Positions 1-11,532 of a stretch of 64,000 nt of DNA are shown here, one piece after another (position 1 is the stretch's first letter; each line of letters starts with the position of its first letter). The position numbers and the translations under genes are program-made. The stretch is from Triticum aestivum. Taxonomy: Eukaryota; Streptophyta; Magnoliopsida; Poales; Poaceae. Under the pieces are notes generated by a model. It did no database searches, was not told the DNA's origin, and saw only the letters and a program-made list of their open reading frames with translations. The stretch lies in contig NC_057796.1 of the NCBI RefSeq assembly GCF_018294505.1, forward strand, positions 272,671,906-272,735,905, in the 5' to 3' direction.

Positions 1-343
1 TCTGAAATAATGTGATATTATAGCATCGGTTTTAGGGTCTGCGGGGCTACCAGGTGGGGACAACCCACTTGGGCGCGCCTGGAGGGGGCACCCTGGTAGG
101 TTGTGCCCACCCAGGTGCCCCCCTCCGGTGGTTCTTGGCTCCAGAAATTCTCTTTATTTATATAAAAATCCTCGCAAAGTTTTGTTCCATTCTGAGAACT
201 TTTATTTCTGCACAAAAAACAACACCATGGTAGTTCTGCTGAAAACAACGTCAGTCTGGGTTAGTTTCATTCAAATCATGCAAATTAGAGTCCAAAACAA
301 GAGGAAAAGCATTATAAAAAGTAGATACGTTGGAGACGTATCA
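1..343 (-). mobile_element. LTR fragment (5' end of LTR, reverse orientation)
   Basis: Read on the minus strand, the segment begins TGATACGTCTCCAACGTATC at 343 and runs out of the window. The bases after this start differ from those of the neighbouring LTR, so it is a second family sharing the same terminal hairpin. It resembles Sabrina/Sumana-type Gypsy LTRs of Triticeae from memory; the family name is unverified. It abuts a different LTR at 344 without the expected 3' terminus of that LTR, so it probably inserted into it or deleted part of it. Confidence 0.6.
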
Positions 344-1481
344 TGGGTAAACAAATTACTGTTGGGCAATTGATAGAACTTCAAATAATCATGACGATAT
401 CCAGGCAATGATCATTATATAGGCATCACGTCCAAGATTAGTAGACCGACTCCTGCCTGCATCTACTACTATTACTCCACGCATCGACCGCTATCCAGCA
501 TGCATCTAGTGTATTAAGTTCATGGAGAAACGGAGTAATGCAATAAGAACAATGACATGATGTAGACAAGATCTATTTATGTAGAAATAGACCCCATCTT
601 GTTATCCTTAATAGCGACGATACATACGTGTTGGTTCCCCTTCTGTCACTGGGATCAAGCACCGTAAGATCGAACCCATCACAAAGCATCTCTTCCCATG
701 GCAAGAAAAATCGATCTAGTTGGCCTAACTAAACCAAAGATTCGAAGAAGAAATACGAGGCTATAAGTAATCATGCATATAAGAGATCAAAAGACTCAAA
801 TAACTTTCATGGATAAAAACATAGATCTGATCATAAACTCAAAATTCATTGAATTCCAACAAACACACCGCAAAAAGAATTACATCAAATATATCTCCAA
901 GAGACCATTGTATTGAGAATCAAAAGAGAGAGAGAGGAAGCCATCTAGCTACTAACTACGGACCCGTAGGTCTACAATGAACTACTCACGCATCATCGGA
1001 GAGGCACAAATGAGGGTGATGAACCCCTCCGTGATGGTGTCTAGATTGGATCTATGTTTCTGGAACTTGCGGCGGCTGGAATTGATTTCCGTCGACTCCC
1101 CTAGGGTTTATGGAATATTGGGGTATTTATAGAGCAAAGAGGCAGTAAGTGAGGCGGCCGAGGTGGGCACAACCCACCTGGGCACGCCTGGGGTGGATTG
1201 TGCTCCCCTCGGAGCCCCCTCAGGCACTTTCTTGGCCCATCGTGTGTCTTCTGGTCTAGAAAAAATCACCAAAAAGTTTCGCTGCATTTGGACTCCGTTT
1301 GGTATTGATTTCCTGTGAAGTAAAAAACAAGCAAAAAATAGCAACTGGCACTAGGCACTATGTCAATAGGTTAGTCCCAAAAAATGATATAAAGTTGCTA
1401 TAAAATGATCGTAAAACATCCAAGAATGATAATATAACAACATGGAACAATCAAAATTATAGATACGTTGGAGACGTATCA
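344..1481 (-). mobile_element. Truncated LTR, family of the 4523 and 8397 LTRs
   Basis: On the minus strand it starts at 1481 with the same TGATACGTCTCCAACGTATC end and is collinear with the LTRs at 4523-6215 and 6858-8397. Shared landmarks include the stretch around 480-540 (many TA/CT steps and the 'catctactactattactcc' block) and the 'gaagccatctagct' block near 940. It is clearly more diverged than those two copies. Its far end is lost at 344. It interrupts the LINE frame that starts at 1482. Confidence 0.75.
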
Positions 1482-3004
1482 GTTGTCCTCATTGATGGAA
1501 AGTTATTGCAATGCATCGGGTCAGAGAATAATCCTAGCAAAGTCCTCAGTATTTTTCAGCAAGGGATGCCCCAATTCTCTCAGAGCCGAGGTAAAGGGGG
1601 ACCTAAATATTGAAAATGAATCTTTAATAGAGAGATACTGGGGGATGCCTTCGGATGTTGGAACAAGTAAGAATGGTGCTTTCAAAATTCTGAAAGATAG
1701 GGTTTGGGCCAAGATAAAGGGATGGATGGAGAAGCTCCTCTCGGCTGGAGGAAAAGAAGTACTGATTAAATCGGCCACCCAAGTGGTGCATGTGTTTTCA
1801 ATGTCTTGTTTCAAGCTGCCCCGTGGCCTCAGCGAACATTTGAACTCCTTGATTAGAAAGTTTTGGTGGGGTAGTAAAGAAGGACAAAGAAAGCCAAGCT
1901 GGGTATCATGGAGTACCATGACTAGGCCAAAAAACTGTGTAGGTCTAGGTGTCCAGGATGTTGAGCTCTTCAACCTTGCATTGCTAGCTAGACAAGCGTA
2001 CAAAATTCCGATTGATCCAGAGGCTCTAAGCGCACAGGTGTTAAAGGCCAAATATCACCAAAATTAGGAGTTCTTGCAAGCCAACCTTGGTTCGGCCCCG
2101 TCTTAGATATGGAGATCGCTATTGGAGGGGCGAGATGTGCTAAAGCAAGGACTCATCCGTCGCATCGGGGATGGTCAGACGACGAACATCTGGGACCACA
2201 ATTGGATTCTGAGACCTTCAAACATGAGAACTATCATATGCAGAACTGCTAACCCACCCCAATTGGTGGGTGAATTGATCTTGCCAGGAGTAGAATGGGA
2301 TAGAGGAACGATTACTCAAGTCTTCACTCCTACAGATGTTGAGGCCATCATGCCAATACCTTTGTGCACATGGCAGATCCAGGACTTTTGGTCGTGGGTT
2401 CATGAGAAGAACGGTGTCTTCTCTGTACGTAAGATCTGCATATCGGATGCTCATTGAAACAAAGATGCGGAGAGAGGCATGGTTTGAGAGTCGGCCAACT
2501 AACTCAGATATTGAAAGGGAGTCCAAGCTCTGGGATAGACTTTGGAAAGTTGAGGTGCCGTCAAAAGTTAAGATCTTCTTATGGAGACTTGCACATCAAT
2601 CAATTCCAATAGCTGATGTGCGCCACCACCGGAACATGTCTACCAGTTCTAGTTGTGGCTTGTGCGGCTCCGAGGATTCGTGGCAACATTCGTTGCTCCA
2701 CTGCACGGTGGCTCGATGTGTCTGGGCATTACAGGATGCAGATCTTGTCAAAGCCTTAAATAATAAAAAGGAGCCTCACGCCAAAAGATGGTTGTTTGCT
2801 GTGATGGACATGTTGTCCACTACAGAATTTACTCAGGTCGCAGTTACTCTCTGGGCACTCTTGTACTCAAGGAGACAAGCTTTGCATGAGAATACCTTCC
2901 AAAGTCCACTCTCTACACATCACTTCATTTTGAGGTATATATGGGACTGGAAGAGTGCAAGCCAAAGAGGGTTTTAACAGCTACAGGGGAAAACCACCGA
3001 CAAG
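1482..3004 (+). pseudogene. LINE reverse transcriptase C-terminal half plus zf-RVT, broken
   Basis: Translation from 1482 gives the C-terminal part of a plant L1-type reverse transcriptase: the YWG/LP region, then KDRVWAKIKGW, LSAGGKEVLIKSA and FWWGS blocks typical of the thumb region of these proteins. After stops near 2067 and 2107 and a frame change near 2430 comes a zinc-binding zf-RVT domain at 2540-2720 (LWRLAHQSIP, then CGLCGSEDSWQHSLLHC with its Cys/His pattern). The 5' half of the gene lies beyond the LTR at 1481 and is not visible. The frame ends at the CACTA terminus at 3005 and continues as an RNase H domain at 33507. The family is certain; the gene is dead. Confidence 0.85.
3002..3004. 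repeat. Left 3-bp target site duplication (AAG) of the CACTA element
   Basis: AAG lies directly outside the CACTAC terminus at 3005 and is repeated directly outside the inverted GTAGTG terminus at 33507-33509. Three-bp duplications are the rule for CACTA (En/Spm) elements. Confidence 0.75.
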
Positions 3005-3504
3005 CACTACAAAAAAAAGACACATCCGTGACATTTTTGGCCGAACGAAATTTTTTCTGTCATACTTATGACACTTCTATGACGATAATTGTGACAAAAC
3101 CCGGTATCATCATAGATGTGGTGGGGTCCTACTTCTATGACAGAAAATGGGCTTTTCGTCCTGGGCGGGCCGGAGATGCAGCAGCATGACATTCTTCGGG
3201 TCGTCCATGACGGAAAAAACCGTGGTAGAAGCGAGGGCGAGGAAAATATCGGGGTGTTCCCGGTTATGGTGGGTGGTCGGCGCCGAGCGATGCGCGTTTC
3301 TCTCGTACACGCACGCGCGTGGGTGCGAGGCGTTGGGCTCTAACTGAACCCGAGCGAGGCATTGGGCTCTAACTGAACCCGAGCGATTGCACTGCAGGCT
3401 ACGCGTTACTGAACCCGAGCGATCGATCGATGGCTGTTAACTGAACCCGATTGAACGATTCCTTCGCTACTGCTGCTAACGGAAGCTGATCGATGCTGCC
3501 TCTA

Positions 3505-3860
3505 GATGAATAGTGAGCGTTGCTGGGGTTGTTTGGATGAACAGTTCCGGGTGGGGGTGGATGAACAGGACCCCGTGGTGTTGCCTCTGGATGAACAGGA
3601 CCCCGGTCGATCGAGCCTGTTGGGGCTGGATGAACAGGACCACCCCGTGGAGGGCAGGATGAACAGTAGATGGTGGAGGGCTGGATGAACAGTAGCCCGT
3701 GGAGGGGTGGTTGAACAGGAGCCCGTGGAGAGGGCTGGTTGAACAGTAGCCGGTGGAGTAGCGCGCGGTGGAGGCTGGATGAACAGGAGCCCGTGGATGA
3801 ACAGTCGCAGGTGGAGGCAGGAGGAGGTCGACGGTGGAGATGAACAGTATCTCGTGGAGT
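3505..3860 (+). repeat. CACTA left subterminal array of GATGAACAG motifs
   Basis: About twelve copies of GATGAACAG or a one-base variant occur in the same orientation at 3505, 3536, 3560, 3590, 3629, 3658, 3683, 3710, 3738, 3778, 3795 and 3839, usually followed by GACC/TAGCC and CCGTGG. Direct subterminal repeats are the binding sites of TnpA-type proteins in CACTA elements; that role is inferred here. Confidence 0.75.
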
Positions 3861-4165
3861 CCCGTTTTGCGGTACGCCACACCCCTCCCGATGAACAGGA
3901 CCCCCGTTTTGACCGTAGCGCTGCAACACAAGTCTGTTTCCTCCGTTTTGTGGTACGCCACACCCCTCCCGATCAACAGGACCCCCGTTTCGACCGTAGG
4001 AGGTCCGTTTCCTCCATTTTGCAGTACGCCAGACCCCTCCCGATGAACAAGATCCCATTTCGACCGTGACCGGTCGAACACAAGGCCGTTTCCTCCGTTC
4101 TACGGTACGCCAGGCCTCATTTCCATCGGTTGTTCCATCCAAGCCCTCCCGATGAACACGACGAC
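3861..4165 (+). repeat. Four degenerate 70-82-bp tandem units inside the CACTA left arm
   Basis: The block 'tacgcca(ca)cccctcccgat' followed by 'aacagga' and 'cccgtttcgaccgtag' recurs at about 3870, 3954, 4025 and 4105. Each unit carries one more GATGAACA(G) match, so the array at 3505 continues here with wider spacing. Confidence 0.6.
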
Positions 4166-4522
4166 GCATTCCGTTCCGACCCAGCCGGTTGGCTCCCCAT
4201 GAACACGACGACGACGCAATTTCTCTGTTCCGACCCAGCCATGTACACGAGTCCTGGCCGTAAGTATGCACGAGTAGGCGTTCGAGACCCTGCCCGTATG
4301 TACGTGCGTGGCCGTATTTTCTTTCTTGCACACTGCCGCGGTACGTACGTGTACATGCTACGTGCGCGCCTCTACTATGACACGTGCGCGCCTCTACATC
4401 GACCAGTATGTACGTACACGTTCGCGACCAGAATGACAACGCTACGTACGCTTCGACCAGGTGGGTCCCAACTGTCAGGCACTTCCTTGCCTGCGAAGAT
4501 GTAGCTGGTGGGTCCCAGCAGT

Positions 4523-6215
4523 TGATACGTCTCCAACGTATCTATAATTTTTGATTGCTCCATGCTATATTATCTTCTGTTTTGGACATTATTGGGCTTT
4601 ATTATACACTTTTATATTATTTTTGGGACTAACCTATTAACCGGAGGCCCAGCCCAGAATTGCTGTTTTTTGCCTATTTAAGAGTTTCGCCGAAAAAGAA
4701 TATCAAACGGAGTCAAAACGAAATGAAACCTTCGGGAACGTGATTTTTGGAACGAACATGATCCAGAGGACTTGGACCCTATGTCAANNNNNNNNNNNNN
4801 NNNNNNNNNNNNNNNNNNNNNNNNNNNNNNNNNNNNNNNNNNNNNNNNNNNNNNNNNNNNNNNNNNNNNNNNNNNNNNNNNNNNNNNNNNNNNNNNNNNN
4901 NNNNNNNNNNNNNNNNNNNNNNNNNNNNNNNNNNNNNNNNNNNNNNNNNNNNNNNNNNNNNNNNNNNNNNNNNNNNNNNNNNNNNNNNNNNNNNNNNNNN
5001 NNNNNNNNNNNNNNNNNNNNNNNNNNNNNNNNNNNNNNNNNNNNNNNNNNNNNNNNNNNNNNNNNNNNNNNNNNNNNNNNNNNNNNNNNNNNNNNNNNNN
5101 NNNNNNNNNNNNNNNNNNNNNNNNNNNNNNNNNNNNNNNNNNNNNNNNNNNNNNNNNNNNNNNNNNNNNNNNNACCATAGCCTCTCCGATGAAGTGTGAG
5201 TAGTTTACCTCAGACCTTCGGGTCCATAGTTATTAGCTAGATGGCTTCTTCTCTCTTTTTGGATCTCAATACAATGTTCTCCCCCTCTCTTGTGGAGATC
5301 TATTCGATGTAATCTTCTTTTGCGGTGTGTTTGTTGAGACCGATGAATTGTGGGTTTATGATCAAGTTTATCTATGAACAATATTTGAATCTTCTGAATT
5401 CTTTTATGTATGATTGGTTATCTTTGCAAGTCTCTTCGAATTATCAGTTTGGTTCGGCCTACTAGATTGATCTTTCTTGCAATGGGAGAAGTGCTTAGCT
5501 TTGGGTTCAATCTTGCGGTGTCCTTTCCCAGTGACAGTAGGGGCAGCAAGGCACGTATAGTATTGTTGCCATCGAGGTTAACAAGATGGTTTTTTTTATC
5601 ATATTGCATGAGTTTATCCCTCTACATCATGTCATCTTGCTTAAGGCGTTACTCTGTTCTTATGAACTTAATACTCTAGATGCATGCTGGATAGCGGTCG
5701 ATGTGTGGAGTAATAGTAGTAGATGCAGGCAGGAGTCGGTCTACTTGTCTCGGACGTGATGCCTATATACATGATCATACCTAGATATTCTCATAATTAT
5801 GCTCAATTCTGTCAATTGCTCAACAGTAATTTGTTCACCCACCGTAAACTACTTTTGCTCTTGAGAGAAGCCACTATTGAAACCTATGGCCCCCGGGTCT
5901 ATTTTCCATCATATTAATCTCCCGACAACAAGCTATTTCTGGCGCCGTTTTAATTTTGCTTTTATTTTACTTTGCATCTTTATCACAAAAATACTAAAAA
6001 TATTATCCTATCATATCTATCAGATCTCACTCTCGTAAGTGACCGTGTAGGGATTGACAACCCCTTATCGTGTTGGGTGCGAGGATTTATTTGTTTGTGT
6101 AGGTGCGAGGGACTCGCGCGTAGCCTCCTACTAGATTGATACCTTGGTTCTCAAAAACTGAGGGAAATACTTACGCTACTTTGCTGCATCACCCTTTCCT
6201 CTTCAAGGGAAAACC
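4523..6215 (+). mobile_element. LTR of a TGATACGTCTCCAACGTATC-type LTR retrotransposon (forward)
   Basis: Begins TGATACGTCTCCAACGTATC at 4523 and runs to the gap at 6216, with an internal gap at 4788-5173. The stretch 5174-6215 matches the reverse-orientation LTR at 6858-8140 with only scattered differences. No gag or pol is visible, and the LTR 3' end is hidden in the gap. It lies within the left arm of the CACTA element. The family is probably Gypsy-like; I cannot name it with certainty. Confidence 0.75.
4788..5173. other. Assembly gap (386 N)
   Basis: Run of N inside the LTR. The reverse-orientation copy (about 7885-8130) shows the missing part should be GC-rich. Confidence 0.99.
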
Positions 6216-6857
6216 NNNNNNNNNNNNNNNNNNNNNNNNNNNNNNNNNNNNNNNNNNNNNNNNNNNNNNNNNNNNNNNNNNNNNNNNNNNNNNNNNNNNN
6301 NNNNNNNNNNNNNNNNNNNNNNNNNNNNNNNNNNNNNNNNNNNNNNNNNNNNNNNNNNNNNNNNNNNNNNNNNNNNNNNNNNNNNNNNNNNNNNNNNNNN
6401 NNNNNNNNNNNNNNNNNNNNNNNNNNNNNNNNNNNNNNNNNNNNNNNNNNNNNNNNNNNNNNNNNNNNNNNNNNNNNNNNNNNNNNNNNNNNNNNNNNNN
6501 NNNNNNNNNNNNNNNNNNNNNNNNNNNNNNNNNNNNNNNNNNNNNNNNNNNNNNNNNNNNNNNNNNNNNNNNNNNNNNNNNNNNNNNNNNNNNNNNNNNN
6601 NNNNNNNNNNNNNNNNNNNNNNNNNNNNNNNNNNNNNNNNNNNNNNNNNNNNNNNNNNNNNNNNNNNNNNNNNNNNNNNNNNNNNNNNNNNNNNNNNNNN
6701 NNNNNNNNNNNNNNNNNNNNNNNNNNNNNNNNNNNNNNNNNNNNNNNNNNNNNNNNNNNNNNNNNNNNNNNNNNNNNNNNNNNNNNNNNNNNNNNNNNNN
6801 NNNNNNNNNNNNNNNNNNNNNNNNNNNNNNNNNNNNNNNNNNNNNNNNNNNNNNNNN
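6216..6857. other. Assembly gap (642 N) between inverted LTRs
   Basis: Run of N at the centre of the inverted LTR pair, where a near-palindrome makes assembly unreliable. Any internal domain of either retrotransposon is not visible. Confidence 0.99.
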
Positions 6858-8397
6858 CAACGTATTTGTTCCCCTTAGCGTAAGTATTTCCCTCAGTTTT
6901 TGAGAACCAAGGTATCAATCTAGTAGGAGGCTACGCGCGAGTCCCTCGCACCTACACAAACAAATAAATCCTCGCAACCAACACGATAAGGGGTTGTCAA
7001 TCCCTACACGGTCACTTACGAGAGTGAGATCTGATAGATATGATAGGATAATATTTTTAGTATTTTTGTGATAAAGATGCAAAGTAAAATAAAAGCAAAA
7101 TTAAAACGGCGCCAGAAATAGCTTGTTGTCGGGAGATTAATATGATGGAAAATAGACCCGGGGGCCATAGGTTTCACTAGTGGCTTCTCTCAAGAGCAAA
7201 AGTATTTTACGGTGGGTGAACAAATTACTATTGAGCAATTGACAGAATTGAGCATAGTTATGAGAATATCTAGGTATGATCATGTATATAGGCATCACGT
7301 CCGAGACAAGTAGACCGACTCCTGCCTGCATCTACTACTATTACTCCACACATCGACCGCTATCCAGCATGCATCTAGAGTATTAAGTTCATAGGAACAG
7401 AGTAACGCTTTAAGCAAGATGACATGATGTAGAGGGATAAACTCATGCAATATGATATAAACCCCATCTTGTTATCCTCGATGGCAACAATTCAATACGT
7501 GCCTTGCTGCCCCTATTGTCACTGGGAAAGGACACCGCAAGATTGAACCCAAAGCTAAGCACTTCTCCCATTGCAAGAAAGATCAATCTAGTAGGCCGAA
7601 CCAAACTGATAATTCGAAGAGACTTGCAAAGATAACCAATCATACATAAGCGAATTCAGAGAAGATTCAAATATTGTTCATAGATAAACTTGATCATAAA
7701 CCCACAATTCATCTGTCTCAACAAACACATCGCAAAACAAGATTACATCGAATAGATCTCCACGAGAGAGGGGGAGAACATTGCATTGAGATCCAAAAAG
7801 AGAGAAGAAGCCATCTAGCTAATAACTATGGACCCGAAGGTCTGAGGTAAACTACTCACTTCATCGGAGAGGCTATGATGTTGATGTAGAAGCCCTCCGT
7901 GATCGATGCCGCCTCCGACGGAGCTCCGGAACAGGCCCCAAGATGGGATCTCACGGGTACAGAAGGTTGCGGCGGTGGAATTAGGTTTTTGGCTCCGTAT
8001 CTGGTAGTTTGGGGGTACGTAGGTATATATAGGAGGAAGGAGTACGTCGGTGGAGCAACGTGGGGCCCACGAGGGTGGAGGGCGCGCCGGGGGGGGCGCC
8101 CCCCAACCTCGTGCCCTCCTGGTTGATGTCTTGACGTAGGGTCCAAGTCCTCTGGATCACGTTCGTTCTGAAAATCATGTTCCCGAAGGTTTCATTCCGT
8201 TTGGACTCCGTTTTATATTCTTTTTCTACGAAACTCTGAAATAGGCAAAAAAAACAGCAATTCTGGGCTGGGCCTCCGGTTAATAGGTTAGTCCCAAAAA
8301 TAATATAAAAGTGTATAATAAAGCCCATTAATGTCCAAAACAGAATATAATATAGCATGGAACAATCAAAAATTATAGATACGTTGGAGACGTATCA
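6858..8397 (-). mobile_element. LTR of the same family, inverted relative to 4523
   Basis: On the minus strand it starts at 8397 with TGATACGTCTCCAACGTATC and is collinear with 4523-6190. The two copies part just before the gap: after 'acttacgct' the forward copy continues into the usual LTR end, whereas this copy reads into 'aaggggaacaaatacg'. The 5-bp flanks (GCAGT before 4523, TGCGG after 8397) do not match. The two LTRs are therefore not simply the two ends of one element. Confidence 0.75.
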
Positions 8398-9060
8398 TGC
8401 GGCCGTGGACCCAGCTGTCAGCCTCTCCATGTACAGTCCACTTCAGATGCATGTCGGTCGTTGACCACGTTGACCAGGCCGTGCCGAGAGCACCAGGGCA
8501 GTGGACGACGGCGAGGCCTAGGAAGGGAACGACACGGAGGCAGGGAAGACTCGGCAGTTGTTTCCCATGCGGAGGGGAGTACGACTGTACGAGGGTTTAC
8601 TGGTTCGTCTGCCGTCGTCGGAGAATAATAGCAGGTGTGGGTGAGTAGAGGGATGGCTAGGCCAGCGATGGGAGTACGGTGGGGCGGTGAGGCCTGCGCG
8701 GCAGCACAGCCGGCCGCGGGGAGGAGGGAGCAGGCAGTCCCCCCGGCGCTTGTTTGAGCTGCTGGAGCAGGAAGAGCAGAGATTGAAGAAGCATGACGAC
8801 CGTTGGATGGACATCCAACAGTCATTGCTTGTGCGTCAACCTTTTTTTAGGAAAGCCTCAAATCTGTGGAAAACATCATACAACCCATCTGCCATTATTT
8901 CTAATAATTTACAGCCCATTTTCTAATTCTTAAGGTTTTTTTGGAGCCCATGTTCTTTTTGTTAGCATTACAGCCCATATTGTGGCCACGGTTAAAAAAT
9001 TATACGAAATTTTGCATATTTCGGTGCGGTCCGAACTGTTTTTAATCCCAAAATTTCGAG
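8398..9060 (+). repeat. CACTA-internal repeat, copy 1
   Basis: Starts 'tgcggccgtggacccagctgtcag' and is collinear with copies at 9338 and 10046: a GC-rich block up to about 8830, then an AT-rich block carrying 'gcagcccat' and 'tgcatatttcggtg' that recurs near 10600-10720. It is non-coding in all frames as far as I can judge. The superfamily is not recognised; it is likely part of the CACTA interior. Confidence 0.65.
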
Positions 9061-9337
9061 TCACATTCAAACTGATTTTAAAAATAAATGTATATCAATA
9101 TAAAATCCAACAAATTGTCCACGCATAAAAAATCAATGCAATTTAAAATCTCAAAATGAAAAAAAGAAATTTGAAACTAATTGTCGGTTTGATGTGTTTT
9201 AAAAATGTACAACCCATTTCTCATTACTGATAGGCCATTTTCTCGGCTAGCCGAATGAAGCTCTCCTCATCTTGAAAGATTTGCAGCCCAACAGGCCTAA
9301 CAAAGCGACTTACTTGGCAAATCACAAAAAAACTGGG

Positions 9338-9842
9338 TTGTGGCCGTGGACCCAGCTGTCAGCCACTCCACGTACAGTACTCTTCCGATGGAAGTCGGTC
9401 GTTGTTGACCACGCCGCGCCGAGAGCACCAAGGCGGTGGACGACGGCGTGGCCTAGGAAGGGGACGACGCGGAGCCGGGGAAGACGCAGCAGTGGATGCC
9501 CACGTGGAGAGGAGTATGAGGGTTCACTGGTTCGGCTGCGGTGTTGTCGTCGCCGCAGAATAACAGGGGGTGTGGGTGAGTGGAGGGATGGCCTGGCCAG
9601 CGGTGGGAGTAGTATGGGGGCGGTGAGGCCTCCGCGGTAGCACAGCCGGCCACGGGAGGCAGGAGCAGGCGGCATGACCGGCGCTACTTTGGGCGGCTGG
9701 AGCAAGAAGACCAGAGGTTGAAGAAGCACTAAGGCCGTTGGATGGACATCGTACGGTCACTGGAGCTAGAATCGTTCATATTGACTAAGTTGACAAAGCC
9801 CTCCGTCCCCGTCAACTTAGTAGGCCCACAAGTCAGCCTCCC
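9338..9842 (+). repeat. CACTA-internal repeat, copy 2
   Basis: Same block order as copy 1 and copy 3 (gtggacccagctgtcag, ccaaggcggtggacgacgg, ggaggcaggagcagg, gaagaagca, cttagtaggcccacaagt). Several short indels and substitutions separate the copies. Confidence 0.65.
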
Positions 9843-10045
9843 ACTGTGGTGCGTCCCAGCTGGCAGGGGGTATTCATTTTTTTGTGCGCAATAAGGAGGC
9901 ACTTCCTTGCGTGCGAAGATATAGTTGGTGGGTCCGACCTGTCAGCGGACGGAACATTTTTTTCACGAAATACGGAGGCCCTTCCGGCGGGTCCCAGATG
10001 TCAGGTGGAGGAATCATTATTTTGCGCGTAATAAGGAGGCATTTC

Positions 10046-10735
10046 CTTGTGTGCGGCCGTGGACCCAGCTGTCAGCCTCTCCACGTACAGTCCACTTCCG
10101 ATGGATGTCATTCGTTGACCACGTTAACCACGCCGCGCCGAGACTACCAGGGCGGTGGACGACGGCGAGGCCTACGAAGGGAATGACACGGAGCCGGGGA
10201 AGACGCGACAGTGGCTGCCCACGCGGTGGAGAGTACGAGGGTTGACTGGTTCGGCTGCCGTCGCCGGAAAATAACAGGAGGTGTGGGTGAGTAGAGGGAT
10301 AGACAGGCCAGGTACGCGAGTATATGATGGGGCCGTGAGGCCTGCCCGGCAGCACAGCCGGCCACGGGAGGCGGGAGCAGGCGGTTCCGACGGCGCTGGT
10401 TTGGGTGGCTGGGGCAGGAAGATCAGAGACTGAAGAAGCACGATTGCCGTTAGATTGACATCTAACGGTCTGACGCTGGTAGAGTCGATTGTTGACTAAG
10501 TTTCTTTTTTGATAAACCTTGTGTACGCATGAACTTAGTAGGCCCACAAGTTAGCCTCCAAATCTATGGCAGACAACATAGAGCCCATTTGCTATTTTTT
10601 AATAATTTGCAGCCCATTTGCTAATTCTTAAGTAATTTATTACAACCCATTTTCTACCCAGGACCACGGTCAAAAAGTTCAACCTTATTTTGCATATTTC
10701 GGTGGAGTCTGAACTTTTGTAATCCCGAAATGATA
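10046..10735 (+). repeat. CACTA-internal repeat, copy 3
   Basis: Third collinear copy, including the AT-rich tail near 10560-10735 that also follows copy 1. The stretch 9850-10045 between copies 2 and 3 carries short repeats of 'aataaggaggca(c/t)ttcctt', also seen in the CACTA left arm at about 4480. Confidence 0.65.
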
Positions 10736-11532
10736 AACATTTTTTTAAGAACTTATTGATTTGCCAAAAAAATCATTTTGTTTTTGTAAGCAAATAAGAC
10801 GTGGGACAATTGAGTTGGTTTAAGGGAAAACCAGTGGTAAAAAAATCAGCGCTGGGAGGGAAAACAACAACAAAAATAAGGATGTAAATATGAAAGTGAA
10901 TTTTATGTATTTTCAATATAATGATATGTGTATATGAACTAGTAAAACTATAGGTAGAGATTAGAAAACGGATGTAGGACATGCGTTTCAAGAGGAAAAT
11001 AGAACTGGGCTGTGTGTTTGATTCAGTAAAAAAGTGCCGGCGGATTTTGTAAGACAAAATATAACTAACGCTGGCGGGCCAGATGCTAGTAGATACCTGC
11101 TGCATCTTTGTGCCCCGTTGTCGTCATGGGCTGGGCATGTTAAAAACAAAACTAAGCCTGGGCAGTCTACAGCCCAGTTGAAACTTGCTCGACCTAAAAA
11201 AACAATATATGTGCTCAATAAAGGAGATAATTCTGCAAGTACACACTGATAACTGGGATGCAGTAGGGATATTATTTTTTCATCGTGATAATAAGAGCAT
11301 GCACTTGTTTCGAAAAATTTGGAGAACTGGGAATTCGAACGACAGGTGCTTATGTTACCCATCAAATAAAAATCAGGTGCCTGAAAATTCGTTTCGAAAA
11401 AAATGATTTAGCTTTATATCCACGTCGACCCTCGGCATGATGGTTGGAAGCAAATGCCAAGTTCATACCAAAAGATTGTTAACAACAATACCAACTTGCG
11501 GACGACAAGGTAGTACAAGTACCAATACCAAA
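10736..11532. other. No gene recognised
   Basis: AT-rich sequence without a convincing reading frame or repeat ends. It may include the 3' side of the NAC pseudogene that begins at 11533 on the minus strand. Confidence 0.5.

Noticed and set aside
3399..4439. Long minus-strand open frame (346 codons) and overlapping frames in the CACTA left arm
   Set aside because: Produced by tandem subterminal repeats; Cys/Arg/Pro-rich, no domain, several frames open at once.
4678..5203. Open frames through the gap at 4788-5173
   Set aside because: Made almost wholly of N; the region is LTR.
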